Assembly (NCBI GenBank): GCA_030762935.1
Contig: CM060883.1
Coordinates: forward strand, 99,634,501 to 99,698,500
Source of the DNA: Hymenopus coronatus
Lineage: Eukaryota; Arthropoda; Insecta; Mantodea; Hymenopodidae
Reading direction: 5' to 3'
DNA: 64,000 nt
Shown: piece after piece, positions 47,641-61,150 of the stretch
Layout: each line of letters starts with the position of its first letter
Numbering within the stretch: position 1 is the stretch's first letter
Made by a program: the position numbers and the translations under genes
Notes under the pieces: model-generated
Seen by the model: only the letters and a program-made list of their open reading frames with translations
Database searches by the model: none
What the model was told of the DNA's origin: nothing

Positions 47641-50600
47641 TGTGTTTGTAGTTACTGTGCCTTATATAGCTGTGTCCTGTGTTTGTAGTTACTGTGCCTT
47701 ATCTAGCTGTGTCCTGTGTTTGTAGTTACTGTGCCTTATCTAGCTGTGTCCTGTGTTTGTAGTTACTGTGCCTTATCTAGCTGCGTCCTCTGTTTGCAGC
47801 TACTGTGCCTTATCTAGCTATGTCCTGTGTTTTTAGTTACTGTGCCTTATCTAGCTGTGTCCTGTGTTTGTAGTTACTGTACCTTATCTAGCTGCGTCCT
47901 CTGTTTGTAGTTACTGTGCCTTATCTAGCTATGTCCTGTGTTTGTAGTTACTGTGCCTTATCTAGCTGTGTCCTCTGTTTGTAGTTACTGTGCCTTATCT
48001 AGCTGTGTCCTGTGTTTGTAGTTACTGTGCCTTATCTAGCTGTGTCCTGTGTTTGTAGTTACTGTGCCTTATCTAGTTATGTCATGTGTTTGTAGTTACT
48101 GTGCCTTATCTAGTTATGTCCTGTGTTTGTAGTTAATGTGCCTTATCTAGCTATGTCCTGTGTTTGTTGTTACTGTGCCTTATCTAGCTGTGTCCTCTGT
48201 TTGTAGTTCCTGTGCCTTATCTAGCTGTGTCCTGTGTTTGTAGTTACTGTGCCTTATCTAGCTGTGTCCTCTGTTTGTAGTTACTGTGCCTTATGTAGCT
48301 GTGTCCTGTGTTTTTAGTTACAGTGCCTTATCTAGCTGTGTCCCCTGTGTATAGTTACTGTGCCTTATCTAGCTGCGTCCTGTGTTGTAGTTACTGTGCC
48401 TTATCTAGCTATGTCCTGTGTTTGTTGTTACTGTGCCGTATCTAGCTGTGTCCTCTGTTTGTAGTTACTGTGCCTTATCTAGCTGTGTCCTCTGTAGTTA
48501 CTGTGCCTTATCTAGCTGTGTCCTCTGTTTGTAGTTACTGTGCCTTATCTTGCCTTATCTAGCTGTGTCCTGTGTTTGTAGTTTGTGTGCCTTATCTAGC
48601 TGTGTCCTCTGTTTGTAGTTAGTGTACCTTATCTAGCTGTGTCCTGTGTTTGTAGTTACTGTGCCTTATCTAGCTGTGTCCTCTGTTTGTATTTACTGTG
48701 CCTTATCTAGCTGTGTCCTGTGTTTGTAGTTACTGTGCCTTACCTAGCTGCGTCCTGTGTTTGTAGTTACTGTGCCTTATCTAGTTATGTCCTGTGTTTG
48801 GAGTTACTGTGCCTTATTTAGTTATGTACTGTGTTTGTAGTTACTGTGCCTTATCTAGCATTGTCCTCTGTTTGTAGTTACTGTGCCTTATCTAGCTATG
48901 TCGTCTGTTTGTAGTTACTGTGCCTTATCTAGCTGTGCACTCTGTTTATAGTTACTGTGCCTTATCTAGCTGCGTCCTGTGTTGAAGTTACTGTGCCTTA
49001 TCTAGCTGTGTCCTGTGTTTGTAGTTACTGTGCCTTATCTAGCTGTGTCCTGTGTTTGTAGTTACTGTGCCTTATCTAGTTGTGTCCTGTGTTTGTAGTT
49101 ACTGTGCCTTATCTAGTTATGTCCTGTGTTTGTAGTTACTGTGCCTTATCTAGCTGTGTCCTCTGTTTGTAGTTACTGTGCCTTGTCTAGCTGTGTCCTG
49201 TGTTTGTAGTTACTGTGCCTTATATAGCTGTGTCCTGTGTTTGTAGTTACTGTGCCTTATATAGCTGTGTCCTGTGTTTGTAGTTACTGTGCCTTATCTA
49301 GCTGCGTCCTATGTTTGTAGTTACTGTGCCTTATCTAGCTGTGTCCTGTGTTTGTAGTTCATGTGCCTTATCTAGCTGCGTCCTCTGTTTGTAGTTACTA
49401 TGCCTTATCTAGCTGTGTCCTGTGTTTGTGGTTACTGTGCCTTATCTAGCTGTGTCCTCTGTTTGTAGTTACTGTGCCTTATCTAGCTGTGTCCTGTGTT
49501 TGTAGTTACTGTGCCTTATCTAGCTGTGTCCTCTGATTGTAGTTAGTGTACCTTATCTAGCTGTGTCCTGTGTTTGTAGTTACTGTGCCTTATCTAGCTG
49601 TGTCCTCTGTTTGTATTTACTGTGCCTTATCTAGCTGTGTCCTGTGTTTGTAGTTACTGTGCCTTATCTAGCTGCGTCCTGTGTTTGTAGTTACTGTGCC
49701 TTATCTAGTTATGTCCTGTGTTTGGAGTTACTGTGCCTTATCTAGTTATGTCCTGTGTTTGTAGTTACTGTGCCTTATCTAGCTATGTCCTGTGTTTCTT
49801 GTTACTGTGCCTTATCTAGTTATGTCCTGTGTTTGTAGTTACTGTGCCTTATCTAGCTTTGTCCTCTGTTTGTAGTTACTGTGCCTTATCTAGCTATGTC
49901 GTCTGTTTGTAGTTACTGTGCCTTATCTAGCTGTGCACTCTGTGTATAGTTACTGTGCCTTATCTAGCTGCGTCCTGTGTTGAAGTTACTGTGCCTTATC
50001 TAGCTGTGTCCTGTGTTTGTAGTTACTGTGCCTTATCTAGCTGTGTCCTGTGTTTGTAGTTACTGTGCCTTATCTAGTTGTGTCCTGTGTTTGTAGTTAC
50101 TGTGCCTTATCTAGTTATGTCCTGTGTTTGTAGTTACTGTGCCTTATCTAGCTGTGTCCTCTGTTTGTAGTTACTGTGCCTTATCTAGCTGCGTCCTGTG
50201 TTTGTAGTTACTGTGCTTTATCTAGTTATGTCCTGTGTTTGGAGTTACTGTGCCTTATCTAGTTATGTCCTGTGTTTGTAGTTACTGTGCCTTATCTAGC
50301 TATGTCCTGTGTTTCTTGTTACTGTGCCTTATCTAGTTATGTCCTGTGTTTGTAGTTACTGTGCCTTATCTAGCTGTGTCCTCTGTTTGTAGTTACTGTG
50401 CCTTATCTAGCTATGTCGTCTGTTTGTAGTTACTGTGCCTTATCTAGCTGTGCACTCTGTGTATAGTTACTGTGCCTTATCTAGCTGCGTCCTGTGTTGA
50501 AGTTACTGTGCCTTATCTAGCTGTGTCCTGAGTTTGTAGTTACTGTGCCTTATCTAGCTGTGTCCTGTGTTTGTAGTTACTGTGCCTTATCTAGTTGTGT

Positions 50601-53600
50601 CCTGTGTTTGTAGTTACTGTGCCTTACCTAGTTATGTCCTGTGTTTGTAGTTACTGTGCCTTATCTAGCTGTGTCCTCTGTTTGTAGTTACTGTGCCTTA
50701 TCTAGCTGTGTCCTGTGTTTGTAGTTACTGCGCCTTTTCTAGCTGTGTCCTCTGTTTGTAGTTACTGTGCCTTATCTAGCTGTGTCCTCTGTTTGTAGTT
50801 ACTGTGCCTTATCTAGTTGTGTCCTGTGTTTGTGGTTACTGTGCCTTATCTAGCTGTGTCCTCTGTAGTTACTGTGCCTTATCTAGCTGCGTCCTGTGTT
50901 TGTAGTTACTGTGCCTTATCTAGCTGTGTCCTGTGTTTGTAGTTACTCTGCCTTATCTAGCTGTGTCCTGTGTTTGTAGTTACTGTGCCTTATCTAGCTG
51001 TGTCCTGTGTTTGTAGTTACTGTGCCTTATCTAGTTATGTTCTGTGTTTGTAGTTACTGTGCCTTATCTAGCTGTGTCCCCTGTTTGTATTTACTGTGCC
51101 TTATCTAGCTGTGTCCTGTGTTTGTAGTTACTGTGCCTTATATAGCTGTATCCTGTGTTTGTAGTTACTGTGCCTTATATAGCTGTGTCCTGTGTTTGTA
51201 GTTACTGTGCCTTATCTAGCTGTGTCCTCTTTTTGTAGTTACTGTGCCTTATCTAGCTGTGTCCTCTGTTTGTTTTTACTGTGCCTTATCTAGCTGCGTC
51301 CTGTGTTGTAGTTACTGTGCCTTATCTAGCTATGTCCTCTGTTTGTTGTTACTGTGCCCTATCTAGCTGTGTCCTCTGTTTGTAGTTACTGTGCCTTATC
51401 TAGCTGTGTCCTCTGTTTGTAGTTACTGTGCCTTATCTAGCTGTGTCCTCTGTTTGTAGTTACTGTGGCTTATCTAGCTGTGTCCTGTGTTTGTAGTTAC
51501 TGTGCCTTATCTAGTTGCGTCCTGTGTTTGTAGTTACTGTGCCTTATCTAGCTGTGTCCTTTGTTTGTTGTTACTGTGCCTTATCTAGCTGTGTCCTGTG
51601 TTTGTAGTTACTGTGCCTTATCTAGCTGTGTCCTGTGTTTGTAGTTACTGTGCCTTATCTAGTTATGTTCTGTGTTTGTAGTTACTGTGCCTTATCTAGC
51701 TGTGTCCCCTGTTTGTAGTTACTGTGCCTTATCTAGCTGTGTCCTGTGTTTGTAGTTACTGTGCCTTATATAGCTGTGTCCCGTGTTTGTAGTTACTGTG
51801 CGTTATATAGCTGTGTCCTGTGTTTGTAGTTACTGTGCCTTATCTAGCTGTGTCCTGTGTTTGTAGTTACTGTGCCTTATCTAGCTGTGTGCTGTGGTTG
51901 TAGTTACTGTGCCTTATCTAGCTGCGTCCTCTGTTTGCAGCTACTGTGCCTTATCTAGCTATGTCCTGTGTTTTTAGTTAATGTGCCTTATCTAGCTGTG
52001 TCCCTTATGTAGCTGTGTCCTCGGTTTGTAGTTACTGTGCCTTATCTAGCTGTGTCCTGGGTTTGTAGTTACTGTGCCTTATCTAGCTGTGTCCTGTGTT
52101 TGTAGTTACTGTGCCTTATCTAGTTATGTCCTGTGTTTGTAGTTACTGTGCCTTATCTAGTTATGTCCTGTGTTTGTAATTAATGTGCCTTATCTATCTA
52201 TGTCCTGTGTTTGTTGTTACTGTGCCTTATCTAGCTGTGTCCTCTGTTTGTTTTTACTGTGCCTTATCTAGCTGTGTCCTGTGTTTGTAGTTACTGTGCC
52301 TTATCTAGCTGTGGCCTCTGTTTGTAGTTACTGTGCCTTATCTAGCTGTGTCCTGTGTTTTTAGTTACTGTGCCTTATCTAGCTGTGTCCCCTGTGTATA
52401 GTTACTGTGCCTTATCTAGCTGTGTCCTGTGTTGTAGTTACTGTGCCTTATCTAGCTATGTCCTGTGTTTGTTGTTACTGTGCCTTATCTAGCTGTGTCC
52501 TCTGTTTGTAGTTACTGTGCCTTATCTAGCTGTGTCCTCTGTAGTTACTGTGCCTTATCTAGCTGTGTCCTCAGTTTGTAGTTACTGTGCCTTATCTGCC
52601 TGTCTCCTGTGTTTGTAGTTACTGTACCTTATCTAGCTGTGTCCTCTGTTTGTAGTTACTGTGCCTTATCTAGCTGCGTCCTGTGTTTGTAGTTACTGTG
52701 CCTTACCTAGCTGTGTCCTGTGTTTGTAGTTACTGTGCCTTATCTAGCTGTTTCCTGTGTTTGTAGTTACTGTGCCTTATCTAGTTGTGTCCTGTGTTTG
52801 TAGTTACTTGCCGTATCTAGTTATGTCCTGTGTTTGTAGTTACTGTGCCTTATCTAGCTGTGTCCTCTGTTTGTAGTTACTGTGCCTTATCTAGCTGTGT
52901 CCTGTGTTTGTAGTTACTGTGCCTTATATAGCTGTGTCCTGTGTTTGTAGTTACTGTGCCTTATATAGCTGTGTCCTGTGTTTGTAGTTACTGTGCCTTA
53001 TCTAGCTGCGTCCTATGTTTGTAGTTACTGTGCCTTATCTAGCTGTGTCCTGTGTTTGTAGTTCCTGTGCCTTATCTAGCTGCGTCCTCTGTTTGTAGTT
53101 ACTATGCCTTATCTAGCTATGTCCTGTGTTTGTAGTTACTGTGCCTAATCTAGCTGTGTCCTGTGTTTGTAGTTACTGTGCCTTATCTAGCTGCATCCTC
53201 TGTTTGTAGTTACTGTGCCTTATCTAGCTATGTCCTGTGTTTGTGGTTACTGTGCCTTATCTAGCTGTGTCCTCTGTTTGTAGTTACTGTGCCTTATCTA
53301 GCTGTGTCCTGTGCTTGTAGTTACTGTGCGTTATCTAGCTGTGTCCTCTGTTTATAGTTAGTGTACCTTATCTAGCTGTGTCCTGTGTTTGTAGTTACTG
53401 TGCCTTATCTAGCTGTGTCCTCTGTTTGTAGTTACTTGCCTTATCTAGCTGTGTCCTGTGTTTGTAGTTACTGTGCCTTATCTAGCTGTGTCCTCTGTTT
53501 GTAGTTACTGTGCCTTATCTAGTTATGTACTGTGTTTGGAGTTACTGTGCCTTATCCAGTTATGTCCTGTGTTTGTAGTTACTGTGCCTTATCTAGCTAT

Positions 53601-56600
53601 GTCCTGTGTTTCTTGTTACTGTGCCTTATCTAGTTATGTCCTGTGTTTGTAGTTACTGTGCCTTATCTAGCTGTGTCCTCTGTTTGTAGTTACTGTGCCT
53701 TATCTAGCTATGTCCTCTGTTTGTAGTTACTGTGCCTTATCTAGCTGTGTACTCTGTGTATAGTTACTGTGCCTTATCTAGCTGCGTCCTGTGTTGTAGA
53801 TACTGTGCGTTATCTAGCTGTGTCCTGTGTTTGTAGTTACTGTGCCTTATCTAGCTGTGTCCTGTGTTTGTAGTTACTGTGCCTTATCTAGCTGTGTCCT
53901 CTGTTTGTAGTTACTGTGCCTTATCTAGCTGTGTCCTCTGTTTGTAGTTACTGTGCCTTATCTAGTTGTGTCCTGTGTTTGTGGTTACTGTGCCTTATCT
54001 AGTTATGTCCTGTGCTTGTAGTTACTGTGCCTTATCTAGCTGTGTCCTCTGTTTGTAGTTACTGTGCCTTATCTAGCTGTGTCGTGTGTTTGTAGTTACT
54101 GTGCCTTATCTAGCTGTGTCCTCTGTTTGTAGTTACTGTGCCTTATCTAGCTGTGTCCTCTGTTTGTAGTTACTGTGCCTTATCTAGTTGTGTCCTGTGT
54201 TTGTGGTTACTGTGCCTTATCTAGCTGTGTCCTCTGTAGTTACTGTGCCTTATCTAGCTGCGTCCTGTGTTTGTAGTTACTGTGCCTTATCTAGCTGTGT
54301 CCTGTGTTTGTAGTTACTCTGCCTTATCTAGCTGTGTCCTGTGTTTGTAGTTACTGTGCTTTATCTAGCTGTGTCCTGTGTTTATAGTTACTGTGCCTTA
54401 TCTAGTTATGTTCTGTGTTTGTAGTTACTGTGCCTTATCTAGCTGTGTCCCCTGTTTGTAGTTACTGTGCCTTATCTAGCTGTGTCCTGTGTTTGTAGTT
54501 ACTGTGCCTTATCTAGTTGTGTCCTGTGTTTGTAGTTACTGTGCCTTATCTAGTTATGTCCTGTGTTTGTAGTTACTGTGCCTTATCTAGCTGTGTCCTC
54601 TGTTTGTAGTTACTGTGCCTTATCTAGCTGCGTCCTGTGTTTGTAGTTACTGTGCTTTATCTAGTTATGTCCTGTGTTTGGAGTTACTGTGCCTTATCTA
54701 GTTATGTCCTGTGTTTGTAGTTACTGTGCCTTATCTAGCTATGTCCTGTGTTTCTTGTTACTGTGCCTTATCTAGTTATGTCCTGTGTTTGTAGTTACTG
54801 TGCCTTATCTAGCTGTGTCCTCTGTTTGTAGTTACTGTGCCTTATCTAGCTATGTCGTCTGTTTGTAGTTACTGTGCCTTATCTAGCTGTGCACTCTGTG
54901 TATAGTTACTGTGCCTTATCTAGCTGCGTCCTGTGTTGAAGTTACTGTGCCTTATCTAGCTGTGTCCTGAGTTTGTAGTTACTGTGCCTTATCTAGCTGT
55001 GTCCTGTGTTTGTAGTTACTGTGCCTTATCTAGTTGTGTCCTGTGTTTGTAGTTACTGTGCCTTACCTAGTTATGTCCTGTGTTTGTAGTTACTGTGCCT
55101 TATCTAGCTGTGTCCTCTGTTTGTAGTTACTGTGCCTTATCTAGCTGTGTCCTGTGTTTGTAGTTACTGCGCCTTTTCTAGCTGTGTCCTCTGTTTGTAG
55201 TTACTGTGCCTTATCTAGCTGTGTCCTCTGTTTGTAGTTACTGTGCCTTATCTAGTTGTGTCCTGTGTTTGTGGTTACTGTGCCTTATCTAGCTGTGTCC
55301 TCTGTAGTTACTGTGCCTTATCTAGCTGCGTCCTGTGTTTGTAGTTACTGTGCCTTATCTAGCTGTGTCCTGTGTTTGTAGTTACTCTGCCTTATCTAGC
55401 TGTGTCCTGTGTTTGTAGTTACTGTGCCTTATCTAGCTGTGTCCTGTGTTTGTAGTTACTGTGCCTTATCTAGTTATGTTCTGTGTTTGTAGTTACTGTG
55501 CCTTATCTAGCTGTGTCCCCTGTTTGTATTTACTGTGCCTTATCTAGCTGTGTCCTCTGTTTGTAGTTACTGTGCCTTATCTAGCTGTGTCCTGTGTTTG
55601 TAGTTACTGTGCCTTATCTAGCTGTGTCCTGTGTTTGTAGTTACTGTGCCTTATCTAGTTATGTCCTGTGTTTGTAGTTAATGTGCCTTATCTAGCTAGG
55701 TCCTGTGTTTGTTGTTACTGTGCCTTATCTAGCTGTGTCCTCTGTTTGTAGTTCCTGTGCCTTATCTAGCTGTGTCCTGTGTTTGTAGTTACTGTGCCTT
55801 ATCTAGCTGTGTCCTCTGTTTGTAGTTACTGTGCCTTATCTAGCTGTGTCCTGTGTTTTTAGTTACAGTGCCTTATCTAGTTGTGTCCCCTGTGTATAGT
55901 TACTGTGCCTTATCTAGTTATGTCCTGTGTTGTAGTTACTGTGCCTTATCTAGCTATGTCCTGTGTTTGTTGTTACTGTGCCTTATCTAGCTGTGTCCTC
56001 TGTTTGTAGTTACTGTGCCTTATCTAGCTTTGTCCTCTGTAGTTACTGTGCCTTATCTAGCTGTGTCCTCTGTTTGTAGTTACTGTGCCTTATCTAGCTG
56101 TCTCCTGTGTTTGTAGTTACTGTACCTTATCTAGCTGTGTCCTCTGTTTGTAGTTACTGTGCCTTATCTAGCTGCGTCCTGTGTTTGTAGTTACTGTACC
56201 TTATCTAGCTGTGCCCTCTGTTTGTAGTTACTGTGCCTTATCTAGCTGTGTCCTGTGTTTGTAGTTACTGTGCCTTATCTAGCTGTGTCCTGTGTTTGCA
56301 GTTACTGTGCCTTATCTAGTTGTGTCCTGTGTTTGTAGTTACTGTGCCTTATCTAGTTATGTCCTGTGTTTCTAGTTACTGTGCCTTATCTAGCTGTGTC
56401 CTCTGTTTGTATTTACTGTGCCTTATCTAGCTGTGTCCTGTGTTTGTAGTTACTGTGCCTTATCTAGCTGTGTCCTGTGTTTGTAGTTACTGTGCCTTAT
56501 CTAGTTGTGTCCTGTGTTTGTAGTTACTTGCCGTATCTAGTTATGTCCTGTGTTTGTAGTTACTGTGCCTTATCTAGCTGTGTCCTCTGTTTGTAGTTAC

Positions 56601-58699
56601 TGTGCCTTATCTAGCTGTGTCCTGTGTTTGTAGTTACTGTGCCTTATATAGCTGTGTCCTGTGTTTGTAGTTACTGTGCCTTATATAGCTGTGTCCTGTG
56701 TTTGTAGTTACTGTGCCTTATCTGGCTGCGTCCTATGTTTGTAGTTACTGTGCCTTATCTAGCTGTGTCCTGTGTTTGTAGTTCATGTGCCTTATCTAGC
56801 TGCGTCCTCTGTTTGTAGTTACTATGCCTTATCTAGCTATGTCCTGTGTTTGTGGTTACTGTGCCTTATCTAGCTGTGTCCTCTGTTTGTAGTTACTGTG
56901 CCTTATCTAGCTGTGTCCTGTGTTTGTAGTTACTGTGCCTTATCTAGCTGTGTCCTCTGTTTGTAGTTAGTGTACCTTATCTAGCTGTGTCCTCTGTTTG
57001 TATTTACTGTGCCTTATCTAGCTGTGTCCTGTGTTTGTAGTTACTGTGCCTTATCTAGCTGCGTCCTGTGTTTGTAGTTACTGTGCCTTATCTAGTTATG
57101 TCCTGTGTTTGGAGTTACTGTGCCTTATCTAGTTATGTCCTGTGTTTGTAGTTACTGTGCCTTATCTAGCTATGTCCTGTGTTTCTTGTTACTGTGCCTT
57201 ATCTAGTTATGTCCTGTGTTTGTAGTTACTGTGCCTTATCTAGCTGTGTCCTCTGTTTGTAGTTACTGTGCCTTATCTAGCTATGTCGTCTGTTTGTAGT
57301 TACTGTGCCTTATCTAGCTGTGCACTCTGTGTATAGTTACTGTGCCTTATCTGGCTGCGTCCTGTGTTGAAGTTACTGTGCCTTATCTAGCTGTGTCCTG
57401 TGTTTGTAGTTACTGTGCCTTATCTAGCTGTGTCCTGTGTTTGTAGTTACTGTGCCTTATCTAGTTGTGTCCTGTGTTTGTAGTTACTGTGCCTTATCTA
57501 GTTATGTCCTGTGTTTGTAGTTACTGTGCCTTATCTAGCTGTGTCCTCTGTTTGTAGTTACTGTGCCTTATCTAGCTGTGTCCTGTGTTTGTAGTTACTG
57601 TGCCTTATATAGCTGTGTCCTGTGTTTGTAGTTACTGTGCCTTATATAGCTGTGTCCTGTGTTTGTAGTTACTGTGCCTTATCTAGCTGCGTCCTATGTT
57701 TGTAGTTACTGTGCCTTATCTAGTTGTGTCCTGTGTTTGTAGTTCATGTGCCTTATCTAGCTGCGTCCTCTGTTTGTAGTTACTATGCCTTATCTAGCTG
57801 TGTCCTGTGTTTTTGTGGTTACTGTGCCTTATCTAGCTGTGTCCTCTGTTTCTAGTTACTGTGCCTTATCTAGCTGTGTCCTGTGTTTGTAGTTACTGTG
57901 CCTTATCTAGCTGTGTCCTCTGTTTGTAGTTAGTGTACCTTATCTAGCTGTGTCCTCTGTTTGTAGTTACTGTGCCTTATCTAGCTGTGTCCTCTGTTTG
58001 TATTTACTGTGCCTTATCTAGCTGTGTCCTGTGTTTGTAGTTACTGTGCCTTATCTAGCTGCGTCCTGTGTTTGTAGTTACTGTGCCTTATCTAGTTATG
58101 TCCTGTGTTTGGAGTTACTGTGCCTTATCTAGTTATGTCCTGTGTTTGTAGTTACTGTGCCTTATCTAGCTGTGTCCTCTGTTTGTAGTTACTGTGCCTT
58201 ATCTAGCTATGTCGTCTGTTTGTAGTTACTGTGCCTTATCTAGCTGTGCACTCTGTGTATAGTTACTGTGCCTTATCTAGCTGCGTCCTGTGTTGAAGTT
58301 ACTGTGCCTTATCTAGCTGTGTCCTGTGTTTGTAGTTACTGTGCCTTATCTAGTTGTGTCCTGTGTTTGTAGTTACTGTGCCTTATCTAGTTATGTCCTG
58401 TGTTTGTAGTTACTGTGCCTTATCTAGCTGTGTCCTCTTTGTAGTTACTGTGCCTTATCTAGCTGCGTCCTGTGTTTGTAGTTACTGTGCCTTATCTAGT
58501 TATGTCCTGTGTTTGGAGTTACTGTGCCTTATCTAGTTATGTCCTGTGTTTGTAGTTACTGTGCCTTATCTAGCTATGTCCTGTGTTTCTTGTTACTGTG
58601 CCTTATCTAGTTATGTCCTGTGTTTGTAGTTACTGTGCCTTATCTAGCTGTGTCCTCTGTTTGTAGTTACTGTGCCTTATCTAGCTATGTCGTCTGTTT

Positions 58700-61150
58700 G
58701 TAGTTACTGTGCCTTATCTAGCTGCGTCCTGTGTTGAAGTTACTGTGCCTTATCTAGCTGTGTCCTGAGTTTGTAGTTACTGTGCCTTATCTAGCTGTGT
58801 CCTGTGTTTGTAGTTACTGTGCCTTATCTAGTTGTGTCCTGTGTTTGTAGTTACTGTGCCTTATCTAGTTATGTCCTGTGTTTGTAGTTACTGTGCCTTA
58901 TCTAGCTGTGTCCTCTGTTTGTAGTTACTGTGCCTTATCTAGCTGTGTCCTGTGTTTGTAGTTACTGCGCCTTTTCTAGCTGTGTCCTCTGTTTGTAGTT
59001 ACTGTGCCTTATCTAGTTGTGTCCTGTGTTTGTAGTTACTGTGCCTTATCTAGCTGTGTCCTCTGTTTGTAGTTACTGTGCCTTATCTAGTTGTGTCCTG
59101 TGTTTGTGGTTACTGTGCCTTATCTAGCTGTGTCCTCTGTAGTTACTGTGCCTTATCTAGCTGCGTCCTGTGTTTGTAGTTACTGTGCCTTATCTAGCTG
59201 TGTCCTGTGTTTGTAGTTACTCTGCCTTATCTAGCTGTGTCCTGTGTTTGTAGTTACTGTGCCTTATCTAGCTGTGTCCTGTGTTTGTAGTTACTGTGCC
59301 TTATCTAGTTATGTTCTGTGTTTGTAGTTACTGTGCCTTATCTAGCTGTGTCCCCTGTTTGTAGTTACTGTGCCTTATCTAGCTGTGTCCTGTGTTTGTA
59401 GTTACTGTGCCTTATATAGCTGTGTCCTGTGTTTGTAGTTACTCTGCCTTATATAGCTGTGTCCTGTGTTTGAAGGTACTGTGCCTTATCTAGCTGTGTC
59501 CTGTGTTTGTATTTACTGTGCCTTATCTAGCTGTGTCCTGTGTTTGTAGTTACTGTGCCTTATCTAGCTGCGTCCTCTGTTTGCAGTTACTGTGCCTTAT
59601 CTAGCTATGTCCTGTGTTTGTAGTTACTGTGCCTTATCTAGCTGTGTCCTGTGTTTGTAGTTACTGTGCCTTATCTAGCTGTGTCCTCTTTTTGTAGTTA
59701 CTGTGCCTTATCTAGCTGTGTCCTCTGTGTATAGTTACTGTGCCTTATCTAGCTGCGTCCTGTGTTGTAGTTACTGTGCCTTATCTAGCTATGTCCTCTG
59801 TTTGTTGTTACTGTGCCCTATCTAGCTGTGTCCTCTGTTTGTAGTTACTGTGCCTTATCTAGCTGTGTCCTCTGTTTGTAGTTACTGTGCCTTATCTAGC
59901 TGTGTCCTCTGTTTGTAGTTACTGTGGCTTATCTAGCTGTGTCCTGTGTTTGTAGTTACTGTGCCTTATCTAGCTGTGTCCTCTGTTTGTAGTTACTGTG
60001 CCTTATCTAGCTGTGTCCTGTGTTTGTAGTTACTGTGCCTTATCTAGCTGTGTCCTGTGTTTGTAGTTACTGTGCCTTATCTAGCTGTGTCCTGTGTTTG
60101 TAGTTACTGTGCCTTATCTAGTTGTGTCCTGTGTTTGTAGTTACTATGCCTTATCTAGTTATGTCCTGTGTTTGTAGTTACTGTGCCTTATCTAGCTGTG
60201 TCCTCTGTTTGTAGTTACTGTGCCTTATCTAGCTGTGTACTCTGTGTATAGTTACTGTGCCTTATCTAGCTGCGTCCTGTGTTGTAGTTACTGTGCCTTA
60301 TCTAGCTGTGTTCTGTGTTTGTAGTTACTGTGCCTTATCTAGCTGTGTCCTGTGTTTGCAGTTACTGTGCCTTATCTAGTTGTGTCCTGTGTTTGTAGTT
60401 ACTGTGCCTTATCTAGTTATGTCCTGTGTTTGTAGTTACTGTGCCTAATCTAGCTGTGTCCTCTGTTTGTAGTTACTGTGCCTTATCTAGCTGTGTCCTG
60501 TGTTTGTAGTTACTGTGCCTTATCTAGCTGTGTCCTGTGTTTGTGGTTACTGTGCCTTATCTAGCTGTGTCCTCTGTTTGTAGTTACTGTGCCTTATCTA
60601 AATGTGTCCTGTGTTTGTAGTTACTGTGCCTTATCTAGCTGTGTCCTCTGTTTGTAGTTAGTGTACCTTATCTAGCTGTGTCCTGTGTTTGTAGTTACTG
60701 TGCCTTATCTAGCTGTGTCCTCTGTTTGTATTTACTGTGCCTTATCTAGCTGTGTCCTGTGTTTGTAGTTACTGTGCCTTATCTAGCTGCGTCCTGTGTT
60801 TGTAGTTACTGTGCCTTATCTAGTTATGTCCTGTGTTTGTAGTTACTGTGCCTTATCTAGCTGTGTCCTGTGTTTGTAGTTACTGTGCCTTATTTAGTTG
60901 TGTCCTGTGTTTATAGTTACTGTGCCTATCTAACTGTGTCCTGTGTTTGTAGTTACTGTGCCTTATCTAGCTGTGTCCTGTGTTTGTAGTTACTGTGCCT
61001 TATCTAGTTGTGTCCTGTGTTTGTAGTTACTGTGCCTTATCTAGTTGTGTCCTGTGTATGTAGTTACTGTGCCTTATCTAGTTGTGTCCTCTGTTCGTAG
61101 TTACTGTGCCTTATCTAGCTGTGTCCTGTGGTTGTAGTTACTGTGCCTTA
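58700..61150. repeat. Second duplicated block in the 37-bp array (second copy about 61540-64000)
   Basis: TGTTTGAAGGTACTG appears at about 59468 and 62309 (offset 2841 bp), and TCCTGAGTTTGTAG at 58763 and 61641 (offset 2878 bp, one unit more). The order of CCCCTG, TATATAG and CTTTTTGTAG variants between them is conserved. Confidence 0.75.

Noticed and set aside
53458..58536. Hydrophobic open frames in the 37-bp array (VVTVPYLA, YCALSSYVLCL)
   Set aside because: A 37-bp period puts all three frames through the same sequence; only chance variants remove stops. Not genes.
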